This document shows, one piece after another, positions 1-6,492 of a stretch of DNA of 12,846 nt (within the stretch, counting starts at the first letter, position 1; every line of letters starts with the position of its first letter). Under the pieces are notes generated by a model. That model was not told the origin of the DNA and searched no databases. It saw only the letters and a list, made by a program, of their open reading frames with translations. The position numbers and the translations under genes are program-made. Origin of the DNA: Fibrobacter sp. (lineage in GTDB: Bacteria; Fibrobacterota; Fibrobacteria; Fibrobacterales; Fibrobacteraceae); the NCBI GenBank assembly GCA_017520105.1, contig JAFWRL010000015.1, positions 1-12,846 of the forward strand, in the 5' to 3' direction.

Positions 1-2
1 AA

Positions 3-185
3 CCGGCTTCTGAACGTGCTAAGGCTCTTGCTGACGGTATCGCTATCGCTATGGGTACTACGCTCCTCGGACTTCTTTCTGCAGTTCCTCTCCTCGTCAT
101 CGTCGGTCTTCTCAACATGAACTCCGAACGTCTCATCCAGGAAATGGAAGAAAAGGGTCTCAAGATTATCAACTCCCTTTCCTAA
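3..185 (+). CDS. MotA/TolQ/ExbB-family proton channel protein (C-terminal fragment)
   Basis: Only the last 60 codons are in the window; the gene begins upstream. The frame is open from base 3 to TAA at 183-185. The fragment holds an Ala/Gly-rich membrane segment (GIAIAMGTTLLGLLSAVPLL and on), then a charged cytoplasmic tail ending in KIINSLS. The small-residue pattern GTTLLGLLSAVP is typical of the last transmembrane helix of ExbB/TolQ/MotA proteins, where Thr and small residues line the proton path. In the family this protein forms the inner-membrane pentamer that encloses ExbD/TolR. The next gene follows after 36 bases and is ExbD-like, which supports the call. Whether it is closest to ExbB, TolQ or AglR cannot be decided from 60 residues. 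Confidence 0.85.
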   Translation, partial: PASERAKALADGIAIAMGTTLLGLLSAVPLLVIVGLLNMNSERLIQEMEEKGLKIINSLS

Positions 186-221
186 TTGAGAGTGGTTCAT
201 TTTAACTGGAGTTTATAAAAC

Positions 222-1112
222 ATGGCAAAACAAATCAAGAAACCAGGAAAGGTCGAAGAACCGGACTTGCTTCCGGCGATGGGCTTGTTCACCATCTTGA
301 TTCCTATGCTTCTGACCATGACTGCATTCTCCAAGCTTGCCATTGTCGAAGTTAATCTGCCTGAACGCAGCCAGATGATCATGGACAATGACGTGCCGCC
401 TCCACCGGATGAGCAGGCTTTGAACTTGTCACTCGCCATCGCTAGCGAATATCTCGTTATCGGTGCACGTGGTGGTTTCCAACCGAACGTCTATTTCAAG
501 GAAATGTGGACGTTCCGTTGCAAGTCCGATGCCCAGCTTATTACTTATTCGATGGAAGACGTCAAGGCTACAGTCGAGAGTGGACATGGCCCGAAGTGCA
601 AGGATGGCACAGAGATGGACAAAGAGAAGTATCTCTACGAAATCGAAGCTATCGAACTCTGGGCAATTCAGAAGGAATCTGAGGAAGATCCGGGTAAGGT
701 TATCTGGGCTGCTTACAAGAATGACGGCAGTGCAGAAGAACCTCACGCCGACAGTGCATTCGTCGATGGTGCTAACAACTTCTTGTCTCTTCCGGGTGAA
801 GGCGCAGGTGGCCTTCAGAAGCCGGCAGCCCTCAAGGCCCCGACTCCTGGCATGGCACTCGCTACGCTTCAGCCGAACTCAGCCCGTACTCTCAAGCCGG
901 GTGACAAGACTATGATTTACCCGCTTTCTGCATACGATCTCATTGCTAAGGATTTGATCGCAATCCACACTCAGTTCATCGACTTGGACGACGTTGACAA
1001 TATCATCATCGTTGCTAACGATGACTCTCAGTTCGATAAGATCATCCAGCTCATGGACCGTGCCAAGGAAGCTGGTTTCAGCAAGATCAACCTTGCGAAA
1101 CTGGGAGGCTAA
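222..1112 (+). CDS. Long ExbD/TolR-like protein lacking the transmembrane Asp
   Basis: The protein has 296 residues, about twice the usual ExbD/TolR length. It has a short Lys-rich cytoplasmic start, one membrane segment at about residues 18-40 (PAMGLFTILIPMLLTMTAF), and a long periplasmic part. The last 60 residues (about 238-294, with a VDNIIIVANDDSQ strand and a KIIQLMDRAKEAGF helix) look like the ExbD/TolR C-terminal fold. Between them lie about 150 residues that I do not recognise, including Cys100 and Cys126, which could form a disulphide, and a Pro/Gly-rich stretch near 190-220. The position that holds the proton-carrying Asp in ExbD appears to be Gly21, and no acidic residue lies in the helix. 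GGAG at 208-211 is the ribosome site for ATG 222. It is the second gene of the cluster, 3 bases before a normal-sized ExbD. Family membership is inferred from topology, C-terminal pattern and context. Confidence 0.75.
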   Translation: MAKQIKKPGKVEEPDLLPAMGLFTILIPMLLTMTAFSKLAIVEVNLPERSQMIMDNDVPPPPDEQALNLSLAIASEYLVIGARGGFQPNVYFKEMWTFRCKSDAQLITYSMEDVKATVESGHGPKCKDGTEMDKEKYLYEIEAIELWAIQKESEEDPGKVIWAAYKNDGSAEEPHADSAFVDGANNFLSLPGEGAGGLQKPAALKAPTPGMALATLQPNSARTLKPGDKTMIYPLSAYDLIAKDLIAIHTQFIDLDDVDNIIIVANDDSQFDKIIQLMDRAKEAGFSKINLAKLGG

Positions 1113-1115
1113 CGT

Positions 1116-1607
1116 ATGAGAAAAACTCGTAAGTATAGCGAAGACGTACCTTTCTCCTTAACGTCCATGATGGACATGATGACCATCATCTTGGTGTTCA
1201 TGATCAAGAACATGGACGCTGAAGGTCAGCTTTTGACCCAGGCAGAAAACTTGATTCTTCCGATCTCGACCTCCAAGGTCCAGCCGAAGGAAGTGTCTTT
1301 GACTGTCGTGGTCGATGCAAACTACGTCTTGGTGGACAATGAACAGGTGGTTCCGACCGCTGACGTGCTCGCTCAGGAAGACCTCCTCGTTACGAAGGTG
1401 GACGAAGTCCTGAAGGACCGTCGCGCAATCGAACAGGAACACGCTCTCAAGATGGGCCTTCCTGCCGACGAAGCCGGTCATATCATTGTCCAGATTGACA
1501 AGAACATCCCGTATGATGCGATGTACAAGGTGATGGCCACTTGCGGCTTCTCCGGTTACACGAACATCGCATTCGCCGTGATGCAGAAAAACGGCGGGGA
1601 GGAATAA
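1116..1607 (+). CDS. ExbD/TolR-family biopolymer transport protein
   Basis: This 163-residue protein has the standard ExbD/TolR layout: a short basic N-terminus, one membrane helix at about 13-30 (VPFSLTSMMDMMTIILVFMI), and a periplasmic domain. Asp20 sits in the first third of the helix in a SMMDMM context, matching the essential protonatable Asp of ExbD, TolR and MotB. The periplasmic part has LTVVVDANYVLVDNEQV near 62-78 and a C-terminal IIVQIDKNIPYDAMYKVMATCGFSGYTNIAF pattern (in two adjacent pieces), as expected for the ExbD beta-alpha fold. A strong GGGAGG at 1103-1108 lies inside the end of the previous gene, with 3 bases between stop and start, so translation is probably coupled. It is likely the proton-conducting partner of the longer ExbD-like protein and of the upstream channel subunit. 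Confidence 0.88.
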   Translation: MRKTRKYSEDVPFSLTSMMDMMTIILVFMIKNMDAEGQLLTQAENLILPISTSKVQPKEVSLTVVVDANYVLVDNEQVVPTADVLAQEDLLVTKVDEVLKDRRAIEQEHALKMGLPADEAGHIIVQIDKNIPYDAMYKVMATCGFSGYTNIAFAVMQKNGGEE

Positions 1608-1610
1608 TCA

Positions 1611-2534
1611 ATGGCAAAGAAGAATATAGATCCGTTTATTGCGTCCCTCTTGCCGGAATCCGACAAGAAGATGGGTGCAATCGCCGGTGTCTCTCTTGTG
1701 ATTGCTTTGGCGATGTGTATCTGGGCTTCCATGTACGAACAGGTTGTTGCTGAAGTCGTATTCGACAACGCCGATTCTGTGGACCTTACTACTTCCATGC
1801 AGATTGAGCAGAAGGAAGAAAAGAAGGAAGAAAAGAAGCCTGAACCGAAGAAGCCTCGTAAGAAGGCTGGTGGCGGTGGTAAGCCGCGTGGTAAGGGTCA
1901 GCCGAACGCTCCGCAGACTCGCGGCGTGCTCAAGCTCCTCACCGCTCAGACTAAGAATGCCAGTGCCGCTGCTTATGACTTGATGAAGAACCAGAAGTTC
2001 ACCAAGGACATCGATAAGGTGCTCAAGGACGTGGCTGGTCTCCAGACGACGGGTAAGACCGTTCTCGGTGGCCGTCGCGGTAAGGCTGATGGTGGCTTCA
2101 ACGAAGGTTACGCAGAAGGTGGTTCCGGTGGTATCGGTGACGGCCTTGCAGGCCTCCTTGGCGGTGGTGGCGGTGGTATCGCTACTAAGGCTAAGGGTTC
2201 CATCAAGACTCCGTCTATGCGCGATATCGACATGGGTGCCGGTGGTGGTTCTCGTTCCGCTGCAGACATCATGAAGGTCGTTCGTCAGCGTACTCCGGGC
2301 CTTCGTCACATCTACAACAAGTGCTTGAAGAAGAAACCGGGATTCCAGGGTAAGGTTACCTTGAGATTCACGATTGCTCCGGGTGGCGAAATCATCAGCA
2401 TTTCTAACGTGTCTTCCACGACGGGTTATCCTGAGTTCGACAACGAAATCAAGAACGCTGTCAGCCGCTGGACCTTCAGCAAGGTGAAATCCGGTAACAC
2501 GACGGTTACAATTCCGTTCACGTTCTCCGAATAA
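1611..2534 (+). CDS. Membrane-anchored Gly-rich protein with AgmX/PglI (TonB-like) C-terminal domain
   Basis: The protein has 307 residues. Domains in order are a short cytoplasmic start, one membrane segment at about 22-41, a periplasmic Glu/Lys then Lys/Pro-rich stretch (66-85), Gly-rich linkers (about 86-97 and 171-213, with a run of six Gly near 184-189), and a C-terminal domain at about 214-306. That last domain has the AgmX/PglI or TonB-like pattern: a helix with RSAADIMKVVRQ, a Tyr in LRHIYNKCL, a GKVTLRFTIAPGGEI strand pair, and a final SRWTFSKV. The layout of anchor, stretched linker and C-terminal contact domain is that of energy transducers such as TonB, and of Myxococcus AgmX/GltJ. 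GGGGAGGA at 1596-1603 is an excellent ribosome site, with 3 bases after the preceding stop. It closes the operon before a strong terminator and probably carries force from the ExbB/ExbD motor to an unknown periplasmic or outer-membrane partner. Confidence 0.83.
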   Translation: MAKKNIDPFIASLLPESDKKMGAIAGVSLVIALAMCIWASMYEQVVAEVVFDNADSVDLTTSMQIEQKEEKKEEKKPEPKKPRKKAGGGGKPRGKGQPNAPQTRGVLKLLTAQTKNASAAAYDLMKNQKFTKDIDKVLKDVAGLQTTGKTVLGGRRGKADGGFNEGYAEGGSGGIGDGLAGLLGGGGGGIATKAKGSIKTPSMRDIDMGAGGGSRSAADIMKVVRQRTPGLRHIYNKCLKKKPGFQGKVTLRFTIAPGGEIISISNVSSTTGYPEFDNEIKNAVSRWTFSKVKSGNTTVTIPFTFSE

Positions 2535-2551
2535 TTCACTTGAAAAGCTTG

Positions 2552-2583
2552 AAAAAAGGCTAGACGAAAGTCTGGCCTTTTTT
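2552..2583 (+). terminator. Intrinsic terminator of the proton-channel operon
   Basis: The arms GGCTAGAC (2558-2565) and GTCTGGCC (2570-2577) pair with one T-G wobble around a GAAA tetraloop. Six A before and six T after extend the stem. It begins 17 bases after the stop at 2534. Confidence 0.93.
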
Positions 2584-2637
2584 GTTCTTTACAGAAAGTT
2601 CGAAAAAAAAACATATTTTCTTAAATTCTTGTTGCGT

Positions 2638-2666
2638 TTTTTATTTTATAAAACTAACTTTATAAA
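2638..2666 (+). promoter_or_regulatory. Possible promoter of the outer-membrane protein gene
   Basis: TATAAA at 2661-2666 matches a sigma-70 -10 at five of six bases. The best -35 at 17 bases spacing is the weak TTTTTA at 2638-2643. The surroundings are very AT-rich, which could compensate. Transcription would start near 2673, just before AGGAG at 2679-2683. A new promoter is needed here because a terminator lies upstream. Confidence 0.4.
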
Positions 2667-2690
2667 AGAATTTTCAATAGGAGTTATTCC

Positions 2691-3995
2691 ATGAACTTAA
2701 AAACTGTAGCCGCCGTGGGCACCGCATTTGGGATCCTTGGTGTAGGGTCTGCCTTTGCAACATTCGCTCGTATCGAATCTATGGGTAAGAATACGACTTA
2801 CATCATGGATGACGTGAGCATCTTTGATAACCCGGCAAATATCAACCTCTATTCCAACTACTTGATCGGCGAATTCGGTCCCTATACGCAGGATGTTGAA
2901 ACCGGAACGAACCGCGACCCGCAGCATCCGAACTTCGGAGGCATTTTCGCTATTTCCCTTGGCGATGCCAACAATCCGGATCCGCGTATTTCTATCGGTG
3001 GCCTCTTTGGCCGTATTAACGCCGAACTGATCCAGTACTTGCCGGATGTTGTCATCGGTGAACGTGGCGAACGTACAGCTGTTCCTGAAACGGTGACGAA
3101 CTTTGACGGTTTCTTGGGCGGTACGCTTTCGAACGGCAACGCTTGGGGCTTGCATGTGTATATTGCACAGCAGGACGGTGGCGATATGGGCGAAGACGGC
3201 AACTACCAGGCTAAGGATGGTGCCTACGCTTCTATCGTGCAGGCGGACGGTGGTTTTAACTTCCAGATTTCGCCTACCTTCGACTTGGAAGGTTCTTTGG
3301 CCTTGGCCCGTATCCAGTACGGTCCGGAACACCACAGTTTCTTTGACGACGGAAACTTCTCTTTCCTCATCAAGTCCCGTGCGTTCTTTACGATGGACGC
3401 CATCAACGGCGAACTTGTCCCGGCCTTGAACCTCAAGTTCATCGATGCTCCGGGTCTGGACGAAAAGCATGCCCAGGTGGGCGTCGGTATCAACGTTGCT
3501 CTTGATAGAGGTTTCTTCTGGATGGGCTTGGACTTTGTCTGGAATAAGAAAAAGGCTCATGACTGGATTTTTGACTCCGAAACCAAGACATGGACCTATG
3601 ATTCCCGTAACGAAGACAATAAACACTGGGATGAACGTACCGATGTCGGTGGCTTGATCAGCTTCGGTATCGAACGCAACATCTGGTGGGATTGGTTCGT
3701 TATCCGCGTCGGTGGCCAGAAATCCATCCTTTACACGGACTGCAATGTCAACAGCAAGAACGAAGACAAGTACAACGACAAGAAGTACGGCATCTGCAAG
3801 GAAGACGGCAACTTCTTCAGCACGAATCCGCTCGGTGACGGAACCTCCAAGGACCACATCGGCTTCGGTTTCGGCATCAACATCGAAGAAAAGTTGAAGA
3901 TCGACGTGACCGTTGCTGAAGACCTGCTCTTTAGGAACCCGTTCCAGGGCGAAGGCAGACTCTTCTCCAGAATCTCTGCAACGTATTCGTTCTAG
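2691..3995 (+). CDS. Predicted outer-membrane beta-barrel protein
   Basis: The 434-residue protein has a clear signal peptide (Lys4, hydrophobic core, likely cleavage after SAFA at residues 20-23). After it comes a conserved-looking IMDDVSIFDNPANINLY segment near 38-54, similar in style to the 'NPA' motif of several outer-membrane barrel families. The rest is rich in Gly, aromatic residues and alternating polar/apolar strands (for example 275-285 and 331-343), with Asp/Asn/Lys-rich loops. The last residues, SRISATYSF, end in Phe like substrates of the BAM assembly machine. Cys351 and Cys369 lie in one presumed loop and could form a disulphide. AGGAG at 2679-2683 lies 7 bases before ATG. Codon choice suggests high expression. 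I do not recognise the exact family; porin-like or structural roles are both possible. The gene stands alone between terminators. Confidence 0.75.
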   Translation: MNLKTVAAVGTAFGILGVGSAFATFARIESMGKNTTYIMDDVSIFDNPANINLYSNYLIGEFGPYTQDVETGTNRDPQHPNFGGIFAISLGDANNPDPRISIGGLFGRINAELIQYLPDVVIGERGERTAVPETVTNFDGFLGGTLSNGNAWGLHVYIAQQDGGDMGEDGNYQAKDGAYASIVQADGGFNFQISPTFDLEGSLALARIQYGPEHHSFFDDGNFSFLIKSRAFFTMDAINGELVPALNLKFIDAPGLDEKHAQVGVGINVALDRGFFWMGLDFVWNKKKAHDWIFDSETKTWTYDSRNEDNKHWDERTDVGGLISFGIERNIWWDWFVIRVGGQKSILYTDCNVNSKNEDKYNDKKYGICKEDGNFFSTNPLGDGTSKDHIGFGFGINIEEKLKIDVTVAEDLLFRNPFQGEGRLFSRISATYSF

Positions 3996-4023
3996 GGTGC
4001 TTTCGGCACAGTTAGGAGTTTGA

Positions 4024-4143
4024 AGTTACTAGTTACTAGATATTTTTTTCAAGATTCTCTAGCATCTAGTAACTAAATTCTAGTAACTCTTAACTATCAC
4101 TAGTAACTAGCCCGTAGGGCGAAGTAACTATTAACTAGTAACT
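4024..4143. repeat. Cluster of AGTAACT heptamers in both orientations
   Basis: AGTTACT occurs twice in tandem (4024-4030, 4031-4037). Its complement AGTAACT occurs five times (4068-4074, 4082-4088, 4102-4108, 4123-4129, 4137-4143), with TTAACTA variants at 4090-4096 and 4131-4137. Bases 4031-4040 and 4065-4074 are perfect 10-base inverted repeats, so the segment can fold. A small GCCC-GTA-GGGC hairpin (4110-4120) sits inside. No coding frame is apparent. Confidence 0.85.
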
Positions 4144-4180
4144 AAAAAAGAAAAGCTCAATCTAGAGCTTTTCTTTTTTT
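4144..4180 (+). terminator. Perfect 15-bp intrinsic terminator before the lipoprotein gene
   Basis: Arms at 4144-4158 and 4165-4179 pair perfectly around a six-base loop (AATCTA), and the GC-containing core GAAAAGCTC is followed by a long T run. The near-symmetry means it could act on both strands. On the + strand it would end transcripts of the outer-membrane protein gene. It ends only 12 bases before the next start codon. Confidence 0.88.
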
Positions 4181-4192
4181 TATTTTATAGCC

Positions 4193-4558
4193 ATGAAGAA
4201 AATTTTCTCCCTATTGATTCTCGCTTTATTTTTTTCGTCTTGTTCCGAACCGACGGAACGCATCGAAAAGAAACTCCTTCCGTACTTGCAGGAAGACTTG
4301 AAATTCATGGTGGCGGAAGCCCTGAATGCGAACACGAAAAAAGAGGATTTGCTCGAAGAGCCGTACTACAAGATTCGTGATTTTAGGTTGTTCGAAGGCG
4401 CCGAGGCGGAAATCTATGCGGCGTATGCTGAAGTCGATTTTTACATCTACAGGAACATGGCCCTTTACGCCAAACGTAAGTATCGTTATGAGGTTCATGG
4501 CAGGCATTGGGACCGCTATTACAAAGTTCTAAAATTTGGTAAAGATAAAACGCCTTGA
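4193..4558 (+). CDS. Small putative lipoprotein of unknown function
   Basis: This 121-residue protein starts with a lipoprotein signal: two Lys, a hydrophobic core (IFSLLILALFF), then SSC with Cys17 as the likely lipidated residue. The -3 position is Phe rather than the favoured Leu, so the lipobox is slightly off consensus. The mature part is charged and helix-prone, with many Glu/Lys in 20-55 and Tyr/Arg in 85-115 (for example YAKRKYRYEVHGRHWDRYYK). I do not recognise a family. No Shine-Dalgarno sequence precedes ATG; the leader is TATTTTATAGCC directly after a terminator. The next gene, mreB, begins 64 bases downstream with no terminator between, so read-through into mreB is possible. A role near the cell envelope is inferred only from the signal and the neighbours. 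Confidence 0.72.
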   Translation: MKKIFSLLILALFFSSCSEPTERIEKKLLPYLQEDLKFMVAEALNANTKKEDLLEEPYYKIRDFRLFEGAEAEIYAAYAEVDFYIYRNMALYAKRKYRYEVHGRHWDRYYKVLKFGKDKTP

Positions 4559-4589
4559 TTGTTAAATTGGGATTGTTTTTAATTATATT
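4559..4589 (+). promoter_or_regulatory. Possible promoter of the mre operon
   Basis: TTGTTA (4559-4564) directly follows the lipoprotein stop codon. TATATT lies at 4584-4589, a spacing of 19 bases, longer than the ideal 17. A shifted TTATAT (4583-4588) gives 18. The fit is moderate and the call tentative. Confidence 0.35.
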
Positions 4590-4610
4590 TCAAGACGGGA
4601 TATTTCTTTA

Positions 4611-4625
4611 GAGGATTAAATTTTG
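4611..4625 (+). promoter_or_regulatory. Ribosome binding site and TTG start of mreB
   Basis: GAGGA (4611-4615) lies 7 bases before TTG at 4623. No ATG is near it in frame, and the peptide from TTG (MFGLFSCDIGIDLGTANTLV) lines up with the usual MreB N-terminus, so TTG is the chosen start. Confidence 0.82.
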
Positions 4626-5645
4626 TTCGGACTTTTTTCTTGCGATATCGGTATCGATTTGGGTACCGCGAATACGCTTGTCCATGTGGCTGGACAGGGC
4701 ATTGTTATTAACGAACCGACCGTGATTGCTGTTGACCGCAAGAGCAATCGAGTGACTGCCATTGGTGGCGAAGCGAAGAAAATGCTTGGCCGTACGTCTG
4801 GCGAGAGCCGTGCAATACGTCCTATGCGAGACGGCGTGATTGCGGATTTCGAGCTTGTCGAGACGCTCTTGCAGACGTTTATCAAGCGTGTTTTGCGCTA
4901 CCCGTTGTGGGTGGTAAAACCGCGTGTGGTGGTTGGCGTTCCGAACGGGATTACTGAAGTGGAAACGCGTGCCGTGATTGACGCCATCAAGATGGCCGGC
5001 GCAAAGGAAGTCCACCTGGTCCACGAACCGATGGCGGCCGCTATCGGCATGGGCATCCCGGTCGAAGAACCCGTCGGCAACATGATTGTCGATATTGGTG
5101 GCGGTACGTCCGATATCGCCGTGATTGCCCTTAACAAGTCCGACTGCAACGGTTCCGTGCGCGTGGGCGGTGACGAGATGGACGAAGCCATCGTGCGTTA
5201 CCTGCGTACGATGTACAACCTCTGCGTGGGCGAAAGCACAGCTGAACAAATCAAAATCCAGATTGGTTCTGCAAGCCCGCTTGAAGAAGAATTGACGATG
5301 CAGGTCAAGGGCCTTGACTTTATCGCCGGTATGCCGCGCACGATTCCTATCGGGAGTGCCGAAAACCGCGAAGCCATCAACGAACCGGTGACTGCGATTA
5401 TCGAAGCCGTGAAGCAGGCCTTGAGCATTACGCTCCCGGAACTTTCTGCTGATATTTACGATAAGGGCATTATCCTCACGGGTGGTGGCTCGCAGTTGCG
5501 CGGTCTCGACGAACGTATCCGCAAGGAGACGGGACTCTCGGTGAATGTGATTGACGATCCGATGACGTGTGTTTGCAAGGGCGCTGCCCGCATTCTTGAG
5601 GACTTGGACAAGTACCGTCCGGTCTTGATAGCATCTTCGACGTAA
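4623..5645 (+). CDS. mreB: Rod shape-determining protein MreB (bacterial actin)
   Basis: This 340-residue protein is full length for MreB. The actin-fold ATP motifs are all present: phosphate-1 DIGIDLGTANTLV (8-20), the conserved HEPMAAAIG with catalytic Glu135, phosphate-2 DIGGGTSDIAV (157-167), and the adenosine motif LTGGGSQLRGLDERI (285-299). The N-terminus MFGLF resembles the short membrane-contact region that other MreBs use to bind the inner membrane. MreB forms ATP-dependent antiparallel filaments under the membrane and orients the rod complex during sidewall synthesis. It heads mreB-mreC-mreD-mrdA-rodA and starts at a rare TTG, which may limit translation relative to its partners. 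mreC follows after 19 bases. The identity is secure. Confidence 0.98.
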   Translation: MFGLFSCDIGIDLGTANTLVHVAGQGIVINEPTVIAVDRKSNRVTAIGGEAKKMLGRTSGESRAIRPMRDGVIADFELVETLLQTFIKRVLRYPLWVVKPRVVVGVPNGITEVETRAVIDAIKMAGAKEVHLVHEPMAAAIGMGIPVEEPVGNMIVDIGGGTSDIAVIALNKSDCNGSVRVGGDEMDEAIVRYLRTMYNLCVGESTAEQIKIQIGSASPLEEELTMQVKGLDFIAGMPRTIPIGSAENREAINEPVTAIIEAVKQALSITLPELSADIYDKGIILTGGGSQLRGLDERIRKETGLSVNVIDDPMTCVCKGAARILEDLDKYRPVLIASST

Positions 5646-5664
5646 TTTTTGAAAATTCACTTCG

Positions 5665-6492
5665 ATGCTTAGAGCTTTTCGCTTTATTGTCGATTTATTT
5701 ACCCAAAGGCATGGCGTTGTCGCTTTTGCCTTTTTTCTCGTTTTAGGGATTCTTATGCACGAGGCCTCCACGGAGGTACGCCAAAGCGTTGTCGATAAGG
5801 CGCTCTCGACGGTGTTCTATCCCGTGCAACTGTTGATTTCGTCTGTCAACGACTTTAAGTCCTTGCAGGCGGAGAACGAGCATTTGAAAGCGGAAAACGC
5901 GAGGTTGCGCCAGGAGACCTATCACGCAAGCGAGGGGCTGCAGGAACTGGCGAGGCTCCACACGCTCGTGCGCTTCGACGACAAGTGGGATTTCCCGATT
6001 GTGACGTCTCGCGTGGTGGGGCATAACCCCGGTCGTTTTCTGACGACGCTTGTCATCAACCGTGGAACGCATCATGGGGTCAAGGAGAACATGCCGGTGA
6101 TGTCGATGAACGGGCTTGTCGGGAAAATATCCAAGGCGATGCTGACGCATTCCAGGGTGCAGCTCCTTGTCGATCCGAACTTGAAGCTCTCCGTGCTGGA
6201 GCGCCGTACTCGCGTGGTGGGCTTTTTGGAGTCCGTAGATGGTCATCTGCTTTCGGCGATGATTCCGTCCCATGCGGGCGTTGCCGAGGGCGATACGCTC
6301 ATTACGTCGGGGCTTGGCGGCATTTTCCCGAAGGGAATCCCGGTAGGCACGGTACACAAGGTTCGCAAGGCGGATTTGGACGTGATGAGCCTTATGGATG
6401 TGCTGCCTTTCCAGGAATTTTCCACCTTGGAAGAAGTGTTCGTGATGCAAAAGGAACCGGATTGGATAATCCAGGAGTTGCTCAATGAGTAA
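5665..6492 (+). CDS. mreC: Rod shape-determining protein MreC
   Basis: The 275-residue protein has one membrane helix near the N-terminus (about 17-32), a coiled coil at about 60-98 (SLQAENEHLKAENARLRQET), and two beta domains with the MreC hallmarks NRGTHHGVKENMPVM (132-146), GLVGKI (150-155) and TSGLGGIFPKGIPVGTV (214-230). In the family it forms periplasmic filaments that bind PBP2 and switch it with RodA to the active state. No clear Shine-Dalgarno precedes ATG 5665, so initiation may depend on coupling to mreB 19 bases upstream. The 3' end overlaps mreD by 8 bases. The length and layout are ordinary for MreC. Confidence 0.96.
   Translation: MLRAFRFIVDLFTQRHGVVAFAFFLVLGILMHEASTEVRQSVVDKALSTVFYPVQLLISSVNDFKSLQAENEHLKAENARLRQETYHASEGLQELARLHTLVRFDDKWDFPIVTSRVVGHNPGRFLTTLVINRGTHHGVKENMPVMSMNGLVGKISKAMLTHSRVQLLVDPNLKLSVLERRTRVVGFLESVDGHLLSAMIPSHAGVAEGDTLITSGLGGIFPKGIPVGTVHKVRKADLDVMSLMDVLPFQEFSTLEEVFVMQKEPDWIIQELLNE

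Noticed and set aside
1608..2309. Long - strand frame opposite the AgmX-like gene
   Set aside because: It is a shadow of codon bias on the real gene; the protein is low in complexity (Thr/Leu-rich) with no ribosome site.
2697..3857. 386-codon - strand frame opposite the outer-membrane protein gene
   Set aside because: The + strand frame has a signal peptide, ribosome site and barrel pattern; the - strand frame has none.
3997..4009. GTGC/GCAC hairpin just after the outer-membrane protein gene as a terminator
   Set aside because: The stem is only 4 bp and has no T run; the strong terminator is at 4144-4180.
4024..4143. CRISPR-like array
   Set aside because: Repeat units are 7 bases, in both orientations and irregularly spaced, with no spacers of constant length.
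4608..5771. 387-codon - strand frame opposite mreB
   Set aside because: It is fully covered by mreB and the start of mreC, whose motifs are unmistakable; the antisense product is His/Arg/Asn-rich nonsense.
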